From NCBI GenBank assembly GCA_017979445.1, contig CM030711.1, forward strand, positions 45,059,560 to 45,123,559: 64,000 nt of DNA, read 5' to 3'. Below the pieces are notes generated by a model that saw only the letters and a list, made by a program, of their open reading frames with translations, was not told where the DNA came from and ran no database searches. The position numbers and the translations under genes were made by a program. Each line of letters begins with the position of its first letter. Position 1 is the first letter of the stretch. Positions 11,653 to 24,300 of this stretch are shown here, piece by piece. The DNA comes from Akebia trifoliata (taxonomy: Eukaryota > Streptophyta > Magnoliopsida > Ranunculales > Lardizabalaceae).

Positions 11653-13020
11653 TGCTTATAACAACTCTCTCACCCATTCTCTCTCTTGACGTGCAGAGCA
11701 CGACCCATGTAGGAGACGTAGTTGGGCCTTAGTGGCCTTTTTTTTCTATTTTATAATATTACGTAGCTACTGAAGGTTTGAAGCCTATATTCAATACAGC
11801 CTTAGATGCATTCACATGGCCAAATGAGATAGGCAAATGGGTCCCATATTCATTAATTAATATGTCCTCTCCTCCCATCTGCTTTAAAACTCACTCTTTT
11901 AATAATATATGTTTTTTTTTTAATTTTCTTTTTATAAAAACTCATGTGAACCAATTTGTTGAGTTGGAAAACCTGTTGAGTAAATTTGGAATTATCCCGA
12001 GTCGGATTAAAACACAACCGAGTTGTGTCGTAACTTTTCTTTTCTAAAGAAAATATACAAATGAAAAAAGTAAAGATGATTAATCATATGTGAACTGATC
12101 TCTTTCTTTCAATGGTGGTTCTATTTGAAGAAATGAAATTCTTGAAGAATCTATCCGTCTTTTAATTATTATTATCAAATCTCTCTTCAACGTATCTAAG
12201 TCGGCTTTACGAGTTTGAAGTTGATCTGACTTGATGGACATCCAAGTGGAGTTTGAATTTTGAGTTTGAAACATAGGTGGTATCATGGGGACATCTTACA
12301 TGAAACGTTGACTTGATCTATGGATTAAGATGGTTAGAAATTATTGACCATGAAAGTTGAGTCTAGATTATCTAAAATCCACTTGTGTAACCTTCCCCAA
12401 CTTAGAAAATTCTTACTTGGTCTCTCATCTACTGCTGGTGACCCCGCTGTGATTTGGAATTTGGATAGTTACGAACGGCAATGTACACTGGTGACCAATA
12501 AATGTGTGCCACGTATCTAACTAACCTTCTATACTCTCATAAGTTAACATTGATTTATTTTATTTTTTTCTAAAAGGAAATAAACTAACTCTGTAAGTTG
12601 TAACTGGTTGGACAAAGTTAACGACGCCCGGCCTTAGAAGAGCTGAAATGTAGGATTTTTAACAGCTAAATATAATTTAGCTAAGAAAACCTTAAGAAAG
12701 TTTTTTTTACCCCTTTAAATGAGAGTAGTTGAGACACATAATGAAACAACACATGATTCAATCTTGCCCCCATCAGATTGGGAGATGATTGATCAAAACC
12801 AATCCCAAAGTTACAAAAGGAATTTATTGATTTTTTGCTTGTAATTCAACTTTTCATGCTTTCCATGCATGGGGATGCTTCAATCCATTTTACCATCTTT
12901 TTGGGTCCTATGGATTGTATTTTAGTCCCACCTTGCTCTATAAAAGTTCACTTTCTTGAGCTGATCTACTCTATGATGCCCATTTTTGGCTCTTGTGTAG
13001 GATTTACTGAAATATTTGAA
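11653..13020. other. Intergenic DNA, no gene recognised
   Basis: AT-rich sequence with short open frames only, none with a recognisable domain, RNA gene or promoter. A short piece just before copy C (11405-11460, 'aatgaggcttagtaaggcc') is related to the foldback element at 63405-63547. Confidence 0.4.
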
Positions 13021-13205
13021 ATATTCTATTTGTAACATTCATATTTAATTTGTACTAAAATTATTTTAAAACTCGTCCGAGATGACTCTGGTCCTAACTT
13101 TCAGAGACTTGATAATATTCTATTTGTAACATTCATATTTAATTTGTACTAAAATTATTTTAAAACTCGTCCAAGATGACTCTGGTCCTAACTTTCAGAG
13201 ACTAT
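13021..13205. repeat. Recent 94-bp tandem duplication
   Basis: The block beginning ATATTCTATTTGTAACATTC at 13021 is repeated from 13115 with a period of 94 bp. I see only one internal difference (GTCCGAG versus GTCCAAG) before the copies diverge at the right edge. The near identity points to a recent duplication, or to an assembly duplication. Confidence 0.9.
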
Positions 13206-13624
13206 CAAGCAAGAGAATCTATGTGTGATATACATCCATCATTAACTCATCCAATATTTTGAAAGTATTCTTCTAGTGATTTAAATGTGTTAAAACTGTG
13301 AAAAATGAAGGATTTTGTCATTGAGAATCTAATAATCTACCTTATATTAAAAACAAAAATATATAAAAATATAAAATAAGTAATTGGAGAACAATTCAAA
13401 CAGTTTGGCTCATCCACAAGAAGGCTTGGACAAGTCAACTTGTTATCCATGAACAGCTAGACAAGATACCAGATTATAAGAACGTGTCAGAGTAATTATA
13501 AGAATAACAAAAACTAGAAGAGTTACTGATCCTCACAATCCTGTTGACAAGATACTGTAATGATATAAGCATTTGAAATTATTCATACTTACAGATCCTC
13601 TCTTCTTGACAGAGTCATAGATCA

Positions 13625-16600
13625 CTATTGCTGAGCACACTGCACCCTCTGAGCCCCACCACCATGGGCATCCTCCTCCTCTTCATAGGCTTCCTGGGCA
13701 CGGGCTTGGGCCTGCTTCCTCCGCATCTCATCCTCAATGTTTACATCATGGAGTGTCGTCTCCTCACACTCATCTAACTCCATGTCTGTCAGCTGCAACG
13801 ATGTCCTTGGTGGTAGTGCCGACTCCAATGCCTTGCACTGTTCCATTGTTAAGGAGTCGGGGAATTCCACAGTGAAGTGAATGTAGAGTTTCCCTTTCAT
13901 GAATGGCCTCTGATACATTGGCATTCCTTCATCGTTGATTGCCTTAAATTGGTCTGTTTAAAAAAATCTGTTCATGTACGACACATTAAGGAAAATTTTC
14001 AAGTTCAGCATGATTGTTTTTATAGATTACCTGGTTTGACGACTTCTCCAGGATTCGACTTGATGAGGAGCTGTCGGTTGTCTAAGTGAGTCAATATGAA
14101 CTGGAAGCCGCAAAGAGCCTCAGTAAGAAACAACGTATGCTCGACAAAGAGGTCATCACCCTTTCTCTTAAACTTGGGGTGCTCCTTTTGTTGTAAGACA
14201 AACACAATGTCCCCTGTGATGGTGTCCGGCTGCAAAAGTTTTAAGAGTCAGAATCATTAGGTTAAGAATAATGATTTTCTGAAGCCCCCCTCTGACCTAC
14301 GCCCCCATCACAGAACCGTAGATCATATGCCTCGGGGTACGCAGAACCATAAATCTTTTCCTTGTGTATTCCGAGGCAAATGATCTACGGCTCTGTGATG
14401 GGGGCGTAGGGGACATATGTCAGAGGGGGCGTCAGGTTATCACGACTCTTCGGTTAACAATTCCCCAATGACCAAACAAATCAAAAAGTAACAATGATAT
14501 AAAGAATAAAGCTTTTAAGTACCGCTTCATCAGCTACACCAGGAAAGGTTATCCTTTGTCCATTCTGCATTCCCTTCTCAACCACGACTTCTAGCACCTT
14601 TTTCTCTTGCGCAATCTTCTCACCTTTGCACTGTGGGCAGCGATCCTTGTCATTGATGGTCTGTCCAGTGCCCTTGCACTCGTTGCAGGGATGTTGCATC
14701 TGCTGAATCATAGAGGGACCAAGGTGTCTAATTGAGACCTTCATACCGGATCCTCGACAACCACTACATGTCATCGAAGCACCAGATTTTGATCCTTTGC
14801 TGCAGATAATAAATAAGGCCAACATAAGTGAAAATAAGATCTAGATCCAGACAAAACTAGAAGAACAATAAATCCACACGCGGACTCACCCCTTACACTT
14901 GGAGCAGAGGACATTTCTGGAGAGTGAAAGTTTCTTTGTTGTTCCACTGTACAAGTCCTCTAGAGACACCTTCAGGGGATGGATCACATCCTGTCCCCTT
15001 CTCTGTCTTCGACCTCTGCTGCTACTACCACCTGATAAAAACCAATTCCAGTTTCCGTCCTCGCATAAGTTGAATGATATTGATGTACATTACAAGTCAA
15101 AAACACTTTTAACCTATGATTTTTTTATAAGATCAAGTGTGAAGGTGAGGTTTGGTTCCAGGTACGTTTATCACACACACAGGCTTTAGCACCTCACCAA
15201 GATGGCACTTAGAAGCTAACAATTCCATGGTTTTAAATCTCACCCGAGTCATCTCGGTATCGTTCAGCAACGAGACAGATATACACGGTGTCTCAGCCTT
15301 CACACCATCTCACAAAATAAACAAGATGCCTCGGATGATAATTTGAAAATCTCGGCTGAGCAGTAAAACTCGATTGAGTCAACCTGATTTTGTAGATTTT
15401 GACTAAAATAATTAATTTTTTTAGAATTTAAATATTTATTATAAAAATAAATCATGATTTTATGACTAAACATCTTCTTACCTACCTTATTTTCTTAAAA
15501 AAAATTATAATTATTTCATTCAAATATATATATATAAATAAATCATTTTAAATCAAGTTAAATGGTCTATCTCATATGAGACAACTCGGTCTCATCCGTG
15601 GACAAGACGTCAAAACAAGTTTTGAAACCATGAACAATTCACATAGATATAAACAGAAACTTCTTACCTCCAAATGGGCTGCCACCAAAGAAGGACTGGA
15701 AGATGTCAAACGGATCATGACCATCTCCTCCTCCACCCATTCCTTCCTTGAGTGCATCCTCACCATACTGATCATAGATTTCTCGTTTCTCTGGGTCACT
15801 CAGAACCTCATAAGCCTGAGCTAACTCTTTGAACTGCAACCACACAGAAATCCACAATTTTGAGTTACAATTTGGTTAAAAAAACTGAGATATCCATCAA
15901 TTGCTCCAATAGAATTACAGAATTTAGTGTTACTGTGAGTTCGTCATGAACCACAGGTAGGCAAAAGGGGAGACAGGCCAGACACCTTGCAAATGAGATG
16001 TTGGAAACTCTAGTCTAGAACTGATGCAGGAGCATCTACATATTGATACACATGTGCCATACTGCAACAAATCCACTCATCAGAAGAGATGAGGAAACAG
16101 AAAAGTAAGAAGAGAATTGCCAAAGGAATTCTTCAGTAAATGATTTACTTTTTTCAGTAATAGAAGCTTTCTATTATAGTAAATTTCATGATTAATAATT
16201 ACAGACGATTCTTTTTTGCTATTTTAGTCAAATTTGTAACTAATCATTTTAAAAATTATGATTTTATTTCAGTAGGCATAAGTTTTATAATGCAGTCTTC
16301 AATTCCTAACTCAACGTTTGATCATTGCCCAATTTTCTTTGTTGCGAGCTCAAAAGTAAATCATCCTATTCCCTTCAGGTTCAAAAACATGTGGCTTCGG
16401 CACCATAATTTTAATGAGAAAGTGGGGGATTGGTGGAATGGGATGTCATGTAGCAGCCCAATGAAGTTGTCTTTCACGTATAAGGTAAAAACACTCATGA
16501 AGAACTTAAGGGTATGTTTGATTGCATGGAAAGTGACTTTCCATGGAATTTGAAATCCATGGAAAAATTGTGATGGAAAATAGGTATGGTTGGAAAATCA

Positions 16601-19600
16601 AATTCTATTGTTTGATTTTACTCGGATAAAATCATGGGAAAATTAAATAAGAAAAAAGAAAGAGAAGGAGAGGAGGAGGAGAAAGAAAAAGATTCCTTTG
16701 GGTGATGCTTCCATCGGCTATTGCTTGGGGGGTTTGGATGGAGAGAAATAACAAAGTCTTCAATAGTAAGAGCAGAAGGTCTCACGAAGGTTTCTTGGAG
16801 ATATTGGGCTTGTTGTACCTTTGGTCTAAACAAAATTCAGAATTTGCAAGAATCACTTTTGAAGATTTCGTTTTTAGATGGAGTTCTTTTTGTGATCATT
16901 GAATTGTTCCTTTCTTTGTTCTGTTTTTTTTAGAGGCCATCTCGGCCTCCTTGTATTTTGTCTTCCTTTTATTAATATATTACACTTATCAGTGGTGGTG
17001 GTGAAGAATAAGATATGAGTGTGAAAAAATTGGCGATGGAAAATATGGGTGGATTTCACTTTCCCACCCATAATCATTTTCCCATCCATATGGGTGGGAA
17101 GGTGAAATCCATATTTTGGTGGACTTTTTGATTGAGGTGGAAAATGAATTTCCATTTCCATGTGCAATCAAACACTTGAAAAATATCATTTTCCATGGAA
17201 ATTGATTTTCCACCCTATTTTCCATGTGCAATCAAACATACCCTAAAAGTTAAAATTAGGATTGTGTAACATTTTGGCAGGAATGGAAGAAATCCTTGTT
17301 GCAAAATTGGAGTCATTGGACAAAAAGGAGGAAGAAGCCAATCGGTCAACTGAGGAAAATATTTTAAGGTTCAACATCAAGTTTGAATTCCAGAAGCCGT
17401 TGCCATTTGAGGAGGTAAGTTGGAGGCAAAAATCTAGGGTGAGATGGCTAAAATAATACAACACCATGATTAAGTTCTTCCATCGCATGGCCAACTCCCG
17501 TAGAAGGAATTTCTATGGAAATAGATAGGATATAAATAGATATGCAAAGTTCAAACCAGGCAATAAATTCTGCAATGGTGTTAGTCACATGTCCCATTTC
17601 AAAGCTCAATGTGAATGATATGATGTTATATTAGACAATGAAAATTCAATCAAGGGGGGGGGGGGGGGGATCGTGGAGTTCTACAAGATTTTTTATTTTA
17701 TTATTTTGGTGGTGGTGGTTAAGTACAGGAATAAGATGTATTCTAAGGACCAATCACATTTCAAAGCTCCGTGTGAATGATGTTATATTAGATAATGAAG
17801 ATTCAATCGAGGGGGGGGGGGTAAAAACACCGGTAAGATGTATTCTAAGGGCCTTCCATCTCACCATTTTCCCTATAGCCTTGCCTTTGGATGTATCTTT
17901 CTAGATCACCGAGCTTGGCTTGAAAGGCCTTTGATGAAGAAGAGATTCAGCAGGTGATCATGGCGATAAGCAGGGACAAAGTTCCAGGTCTTATGCAGGT
18001 AGCCAGTGATTGCTAAGAGAAAGTTTATCTGGATCATTGTTCTAATAGTACATTCGTTGCCTAAATTCCTATAAGGTGGTGGATGAAGATTTTTCAGATC
18101 TGAGACCTATCAATCTGGTAGGCTCCATGTATAAAATCATTGCAATATTGTTAGCGTGAATAGATTGGTCCTGAACAAAGTGTGTTTATTAAGGATTGAT
18201 TTGATTGCTAATGAATGTATTGGTTCAAGAATAAGGCTTATAATGCCCCTAGGATTGTTTGCAAGATCTACCTTGAAAAGACTTGTGACCATGTGCATTG
18301 GGAGTTATTGAGGCTCTTGATGGTGAGAATGGAGTTCAATATAAGGTGGATCAGTTGGATCACAAAATTTATTTCCTCAACTTCCTTTCCTATTATAATA
18401 AATAGGAGCCTTGTTGGTTACTTCGAAGTTAGGCAGGACAATCCTTTGTCCTCGTTCCTTGTCAACATTATTGTTGAGACCTTTGGGAGATTGATGGGTA
18501 GGGTAGCTGATATTGGGGCATTGGAAGGGTTTGTGGTAAAAGAGGTAGGCATGTTGTTATTGCATCTGCAATTTCCATTCGATAACCTAGTCTTCCTGGA
18601 GGCATCTATTGAGTAGATTGGATATTTTTCCAGTGACCCATCTTACTTTGAGGCAATTCCAAATCTTTCAATTAATCTATCGAAATAAAGTTCTTTGGGC
18701 TGGATTTCATTCATAGTATCTGTTATCTTGAAGAGTGTTTGGGTTTCCAAGAGTCTTCTTTGCCAGCATCATATTTGGGTCGTCCCCTAGGTGCATCTCA
18801 TAGAAGTTCCTCATTAAGATCCTATTATTGAGAGGGTTGCAAGAACGTTGGGGTCGTGGAACTCGAGATATCTTCCAAAGGGGGAGGGAAGTTGATTCTT
18901 ACTAAACCTATTTTGGACTCAATTGTAGTGTACTTCTTATATTTGTTTTCTATGCCCAAGAAAATGGAATCAAATCTATGCAAGCTCATTCGAGACTTTC
19001 TTTGGAATGACAAGGAAGGTAACCAAAAGTTCCACTAGGTTAAGCGGATTTGTATTCCCAAGAAGGTACCAACTTTCTTTCGTTTTGAAATCTATAGTCT
19101 GAGGAATAAAGCAGTTAAGGCTAAGTTCGAGGAGAGTTGTTTTAGGTAGGAGAGCAATAGGGTTAGATCTTCTTTTAATTGTGGTGTGTGGAAGGGTATT
19201 GTTAAAATCTTTCCAAAATTCTGGATAATGATCATTTTTAAAGTGGGAAAAAATAACAAGGTATGTTTTTGGGAGTATCTTTGGTATATAAGAAAGATCA
19301 AATTTTAGTGAGCAATTACCATCATCCTAATGATGTAATCCACCTCTCAAAAAACATGTATGTTGAATTCTAACATTTTATCTCGTGCAAGAAGGGATAT
19401 GTGTCTTAGGATTTTTGGCTTTCAAAGAAATTTCATCGATTGCGAGATTTAGGAGATCACATCATGGTTTTAAAACTCGTTTTGACGTCTCGTCTTGTCC
19501 ATGAATGAAACCAAATCATCTCGGACAAGTTTTCCGATGCGTTTGAGTTGTCTTGTTTAACAATGAGAAAGATGAACCATGGTTTTAAGTCTTGTCCGAT

Positions 19601-20041
19601 TATCTGTCTCATTGGCAGACGATACCGAGACGTATCAGACGAGATTTAAAACCATGGATCGCTTACCTCACCAATCTTATTTTGGTACAAATCTTAAAAA
19701 GAATTTATAAAGGGGTTTTCTTTTGAGTATCTTTTGTTTTGCTGAATAACAGATGTCTTCATCTGTTTCGACATAGATATCTTGAAATCAACCACTTTCG
19801 AGGAATAAAACAATAAAAGAAAGAGAGAAAAATAAAAGCTCACAAGATTTCAAGAAACATGACAGTAAATTGGAAAATTATCTAAATGTACCTTCTCTGG
19901 ATCTCCTCCCTTGTCTGGATGATTCTTAATGGCAGCCTTTTTGTAAGCCTTCTTCAAATCTTCCTGCGAAGCTGTCTTTGAGACTCCAAGGATCTCATAG
20001 TACTTGGTGTTGTCGCTTTTCTTAGGTGCTCGGCCAAACAT
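13625..20041 (-). CDS. DnaJ/Hsp40 type I co-chaperone, farnesylated, six exons
   Basis: Exons in gene order: 20041-19892, 15833-15668, 15031-14890, 14799-14523, 14229-14031, 13953-13625; all introns are GT-AG and phases agree, giving 420 aa, the usual length. The product stimulates Hsp70 ATPase and delivers clients. The J domain (about residues 11-75) has HPD at 41-43. A Gly-rich region follows ([21 protein letters not shown]). The zinc-finger region has four CxxC pairs: Cys148/151, 164/167, 191/194 and 207/210. The C-terminal substrate/dimer region is complete ([29 protein letters not shown]) and ends in CAQQ, a CaaX box for farnesylation. The sequence agrees with Arabidopsis J2/J3 and cucumber/leek DnaJ as I recall them. 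Intron 1 (4 kb) holds a decayed LINE and hAT MITEs; intron 4 holds Mutator MITE copy D. Confidence 0.96.
14266..14448. mobile_element. Mutator-type MITE, family M1 copy D, in a DnaJ intron
   Basis: The ends GAATAATGATTTTCTGAAGC and GAGTCGTGATAACCTGACGC (right end, reverse complement) are flanked by TTAGGTTAA (14257-14265) and TTCGGTTAA (14449-14457), which match at 8 of 9 positions. A long inner inverted pair ('acgcccccatcacag') makes this the best-folding copy. 183 bp, wholly within the intron between DnaJ exons 4 and 5. Confidence 0.85.
15226..15632. mobile_element. hAT-type MITE, family F3 copy 2, in DnaJ intron 2
   Basis: Begins CATGGTTTTAAATCTCACCC and ends CAAGTTTTGAAACCATG, with a perfect 8-bp duplication AACAATTC on both sides (15218-15225 and 15633-15640). 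The longer length than copy 1 comes from an AT-rich middle with an (AT)n tract near 15520. It sits between DnaJ exons 2 and 3, with its right end about 28 bp from exon 2. Confidence 0.85.
16509..17244. mobile_element. TIR element nested in the LINE, itself carrying a LINE 3' end
   Basis: The termini are 18-bp inverted repeats, AGGGTATGTTTGATTGCA on the left and its exact complement on the right. Subterminal blocks built from TTTCCATGGAAA and TTTTCCCACC motifs are also inverted. The flanking octamers AGAACTTA and AAAAGTTA agree at 6 of 8. Joining the flanks restores the order of the surrounding LINE. Inside, 16695-16990 is a separate 5'-truncated LINE 3' end ([15 protein letters not shown]...[11 protein letters not shown], then a 'cggcctccttgtatt' tail), so three insertions are stacked here. 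Confidence 0.8.
17590..17870. repeat. Imperfect duplication with two poly-G runs
   Basis: Two copies of a block containing 'gtgtgaatgat..gttatattaga.aatga' and 'attcaatc' lie at about 17610-17653 and 17770-17810. Each is followed at the same point by a G homopolymer, 16 G at 17654-17669 and 11 G at 17811-17821. The block corresponds to the LINE region after the NFHRRS motif. Confidence 0.7.
19463..19656. mobile_element. hAT-type MITE, family F3 copy 3, in DnaJ intron 1
   Basis: Begins CATGGTTTTAAAACTCG and ends CGAGATTTAAAACCATG. The flanking octamers GATCACAT and GATCGCTT match at 6 of 8. A second internal CATGGTTTTAAG start at about 19578 suggests a rearranged or double insertion. It carries the 'gtctcgtcttgtccatg' motif of the family. 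Confidence 0.7.
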
Positions 20042-20349
20042 CTTCGCTCAGATCTCAACCTTGAAAACCACTCTAATTCACTCAATCAAACACCTAAAAA
20101 ATGCAGATCAAAACCCCTATTTTAGAGTTTAAATCAAAATAATAATTATAATAATAACAACATATTGCACAAATTTCACAGCTCAAACCCCTAAATTTGA
20201 TCAACAAAGAAGAAAAAAATTGATCTTATTCAATCTTTTATAGAAGTAGAAACCCTAAACTACAAATAAGATCGAGGCTCGAGTACTCACGTAGAAGAGC
20301 TTGCGAACCACAAAATCTACGCCTTCTAGGGAAAGCAACATAGGCGACG

Positions 20350-23300
20350 AATACAGGCTCGAGTGTCTATTTATTTCTTTATTTCTCGTAATTCTCTATT
20401 AAGTCTGGGTCATAAAGTTAGAGCAACTCAAGTCCAACGCGTTACCCTTCCCTCTACCCATCGGCTCCCAAGTGTCACTATGGGTAATGGAGTCGGAGAA
20501 TTTCAACTCCATAGCATGACCCATCCCTCATCATTTTTTGGGTCTAAATATTTTCGATATCAAAAAAATATACTCCCACTTGATTATTATAGGTACAAAA
20601 ACTTGCATTAACTTAAGATCTATGACGATGCCTCACGATCTCATTTTCTCGTTAATAAAAGAATTTTAGCATTTTTGTGCTTCTAAGTGTGCCTGCAACA
20701 ACACCACTACAACGCTCAAGTCAAGATTTTTAGTATAAGAAATAATGTAGGTTTTTTGCAGAGAAAATTGCATATCTTTCAGTGCTTTACACCTACATAT
20801 TTATAGAGGTTTCCTTCCTTTAAATCTTCCCAGATTTTCTCTTTGATTTCCGTTTGAACGATTACCTCTTTTTAGGAACTTTCTTTGATTTCCGCGAATA
20901 TGGTTAAACTCCAGATTTTGTGTGGGATTTGATATTTTCGAGTTTTCATCTTATATCCTCAAAACTCGGTTTAAACGTATTGATTGACCTTTCTTACTCC
21001 TTTGCTAGTTTGTATACTCGGTTAGGTCGTCTCATGATTGTCACGTGTTGATTCTGAAAAATATCCTCCACAATACCCCCTCTCCGAGTTTTAGATTTCG
21101 ATCTGAGGCTCCGAAAAAACTTAATAAATTGTTGGCACGTGACATCTTCCTATTGGATTGTTGTTGGTTTGTTTCCCGTCAGTCTTCCACCCATCAATAG
21201 CAACCGCGACAGAAGCATAAGTAAATATAAAAGTAAGGGTAGTCTGCCCTCCGAGTATTATAACTAGCTACCCAGCCTCTCTAGTGAGGTAGAACCTCAA
21301 GAGGTTAGACTCCTATTTTTCTTCTTCTTCTTGGTTGGGTCAGTGGTTCTTGAAGGATATCAAGTAGTACCCCGGGCATTGGGGGATGGCCTTCAAATTA
21401 TATCTAGAGAGGAAGTTTTGGGGGGTTATACTCATCTTCTCCATAATCTCCACCATATGGTAGAAATTTCCAGATATTTGGCTTGGGGTTCGGTTTATCT
21501 TACTCAACACCTCTCTAAGGAATGAGATAGGGAAAAATTGAAGTCAACCTTAATCTGGCCAGCGTAGACCAAGTTTCTCCCTGACGACATTTATCAAGGG
21601 TGTCAGGGTCCTCGCTGACCCGAATAGACATAGAGGCAGAAATGTAGAGACTCCACAAGAATTGAGTTGCATTAGTAGCCATTGAAAAAACAAATGTATA
21701 GAAAATATAAGGCAATTAAAGAAGATTGTCTCGATCAGATAGAGGTAATAATAGCAGCAAAGCAGGAAATAAAAAATGAGAGAGATAGAAAACTTTTCAC
21801 AAAAAGCAAAGAGACGAAATCTCAGAGTTTTAGCACAGTAAGAAATGAAGTTAATGCTAAGTCTTTTATTTATAAGAATAGATAATAGAGCACGTATACC
21901 CAAGAGGATAGCTTGAGTCCAGCTTAAACGTTGCAGTTTGGGGGTAGTGCAAAAGATAATGGGGCACGTGGGTGGGCACAGATGAAGAGTGATCCATCTC
22001 AACCGTTAAAAGTGATTTGAATCGACGTTGCATTAAATGCGTCAATTTGAGAATAGCAGATGCAATTATGGAGAATTAAAGCAACCAATGAGAAAACATA
22101 TACGCGTCTCGAGGAGATGAAGAGATTTCACGTCTCCTTGAGAGGCGATAATTGTAGAGGGAAATGATTGCGTAGTTATCTAAATTGCACACGTGTCTGA
22201 ACTTATTAAGTGGTACTAAGAATAGGTTAGCATACGGACGCTGCCCTTCTAGCAAGGCATGTCAAAACAGAGATCTCCCTAGCGTAGCTAGAAGGACAGC
22301 ATAACATTAAGTGGAACCCGATCTTCCAAGTAGGGCAAATTTGGTCGTAGAATTGCTGTAAGCCTGATATGCGTATGTCAATCCTAGAGATCTCAGAGGA
22401 GATCTTTGTAGAATAGTACGATCAATCCAGAAGATCTTCGTTAGGTAAGCGAATCCGTAGAGTCAGGAGATATCCCAAGATTGCCACTCGAAAAGGGGGA
22501 AATAGATTCGCAACCAGAAAATATAAATAACATAGTAAACACTGCTGAGGGGATCTTTTGGAAGGATTAGAGGTCTAAACAATTTTCTTATACTATTCTT
22601 CTGCTTCTCTAACTTGAGCGTCGGAGTGATTTTGGTAGGTACCACGCTGCTGCGAGGAGGGAAGTGATCAGAGCGACTTCGGATCAGTGAGGCAGAGTCC
22701 ATTAAAGTCATCCATCGAATTCTGACCGCATAGTATGTATTCAATCTAGGACACCACACAAAATAAAATAAGTTGTTGCCCGTTCCAATAAATTGGACAA
22801 ATTGTGATGAACATCAAGCAATGCTTATTGTTTTTAGTTTTACAGATGTCTATTATTATGTAAAGTTGAAAGTTGTCTACCCGTGGTGAAGCTAAATCCC
22901 AATCACTACTAATGAGGGGATAAATATTGGAAAAAAGAGGAGGAGGGACTATTATCATGTTTTATTGTATAGATTGTGGTTCTTATTGATGTTTGAATTT
23001 GTTTAAGAATAATAATGAAATGATCTCAAGATTTTACCGCATATTGCATTTTCCTGACTTGGAAGTGTATAGGATTTATAGATGCTTTTCATCAAGATAG
23101 TGTAAAAGGCATATATGGTTCCTACTATACACACTTTCACATCAGGAGAGTGTGATACGAGGTATAATCTTGAGGTCACTCCAACACGATTCTTTGTTTA
23201 AGTCGATCTAGGAGGGACAATATCCAACCATTTAAACCAGACTCACTAATTCCATCAAATTAACACTTACCTAGTAAATCCCAAAATATGGGTCATGAAA

Positions 23301-24300
23301 CGAAGCAACAAAACACGCTTATCACCTATTAGTTTGACTTGATGTGAGCCCTTCTCATGAAATGGGTAAGGAGCAAATAATGATACATCATAGGAGAAAT
23401 TTTATATTGATTTTCTTAATACCAAAGTTTTGTTTTTGGTATTTACGATGTCACGTAAAATATTTTTTTAACCCATTAAATCAATAGACAAATCTTTTGG
23501 TGAACCTATACACAACATTCAACTTGATTGGTGATTTTTAATTTCAGACTCTGCTCTCAATTTCTGTCCTCTCAGTCCAAATAAAGTGCAAGAGAAAGCA
23601 ACAAAATTGTACATCTGAGGCTAGAATACGTGTCAGTTTCTCGCGCACCTGACATACTTTCTCTACACTAATTGGTTGCATCGAACTTGTAATTCCCAAA
23701 TATCTTCATCGTTTGGAAGCCAGAGGTGTAAGTGTAAGACAACGACAACCCTTCATATAAGGAAACCGGTAACTACCGTTAGTAACCGCCCCCTCCCGAT
23801 TTAGCCGGTAACCCTTTCCTCTTTTTTGGCAGGCGCCACCGCGCCATCTTCTTTCTACGCCTTTTCATGGATTCGTCGCAGTAATGGACCGTACACATCA
23901 CAACCGGATGTTTAAGGTAATATATATATATATGAAAAATACAGTTAATATGGACGTCGTTTGGGACATTGCTGACGTTGACGTGTCTATAGAATTATAG
24001 ATAATTTTCCTCGGGATACGATTGAGAAGCATCTATGGTTCTTGGCACACCAATGCCCCAAAAGATATCAATTTCAATATTAGTCCAGCACGACTCGATA
24101 TATATACCAGACCGTGCGAAAGAAATCGTGAAAAAAGATCTTTTTTCTAGTCTCCAACCACGTTGGACACTATTGAGTCCAACAAACGGTTTACATGAGA
24201 AGAAAAACACGGATTTTTTACGGGTTATTTCAGATTTTATCGATCAATTCTTTGAGAATCTCTAGGAGAGTTTTTCCATCTCAAACGTCGTTGGACACTA
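20350..24300. other. Long gene-free interval between DnaJ and BSL genes
   Basis: No open frame here shows a domain I recognise. Two stretches look like diverged LTR or other transposon ends. About 20700-20830 contains 'acaacgctcaagtcaag' with a TATTTATAG downstream. On the minus strand, about 22560-22760 contains 'gacgctcaagttagag'. Their inverted arrangement suggests parts of one or two related elements, but I could not find terminal repeats or target duplications. Positions 23700-24300 are the upstream region of the BSL gene. Confidence 0.3.

Larger units (their letters stand above)
16310..19320 (+). mobile_element. Decayed LINE retrotransposon inside DnaJ intron 1
   Basis: Plus-strand translations in several frames match consecutive parts of the LINE frame at 33978-37204. 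The order is the endonuclease end ([17 protein letters not shown]; 16315-16500), the middle ([19 protein letters not shown]; 17330-17455), the RT region ([14 protein letters not shown] near 18100, [13 protein letters not shown] near 18280, a broken [11 protein letters not shown] at the FADD position near 18575) and the downstream part ([17 protein letters not shown]; 18870-19060). Frameshifts and stops are frequent. It is interrupted by a TIR element (16509-17244) and carries a local duplication with G runs. It lies antisense to the DnaJ gene. Confidence 0.85.

Noticed and set aside
21550..22002. 150-codon minus-strand frame in the 20-24 kb interval
   Set aside because: Composition is hydrophobic and AT-driven, with no family match, no splice partners and a weak start; treated as chance.
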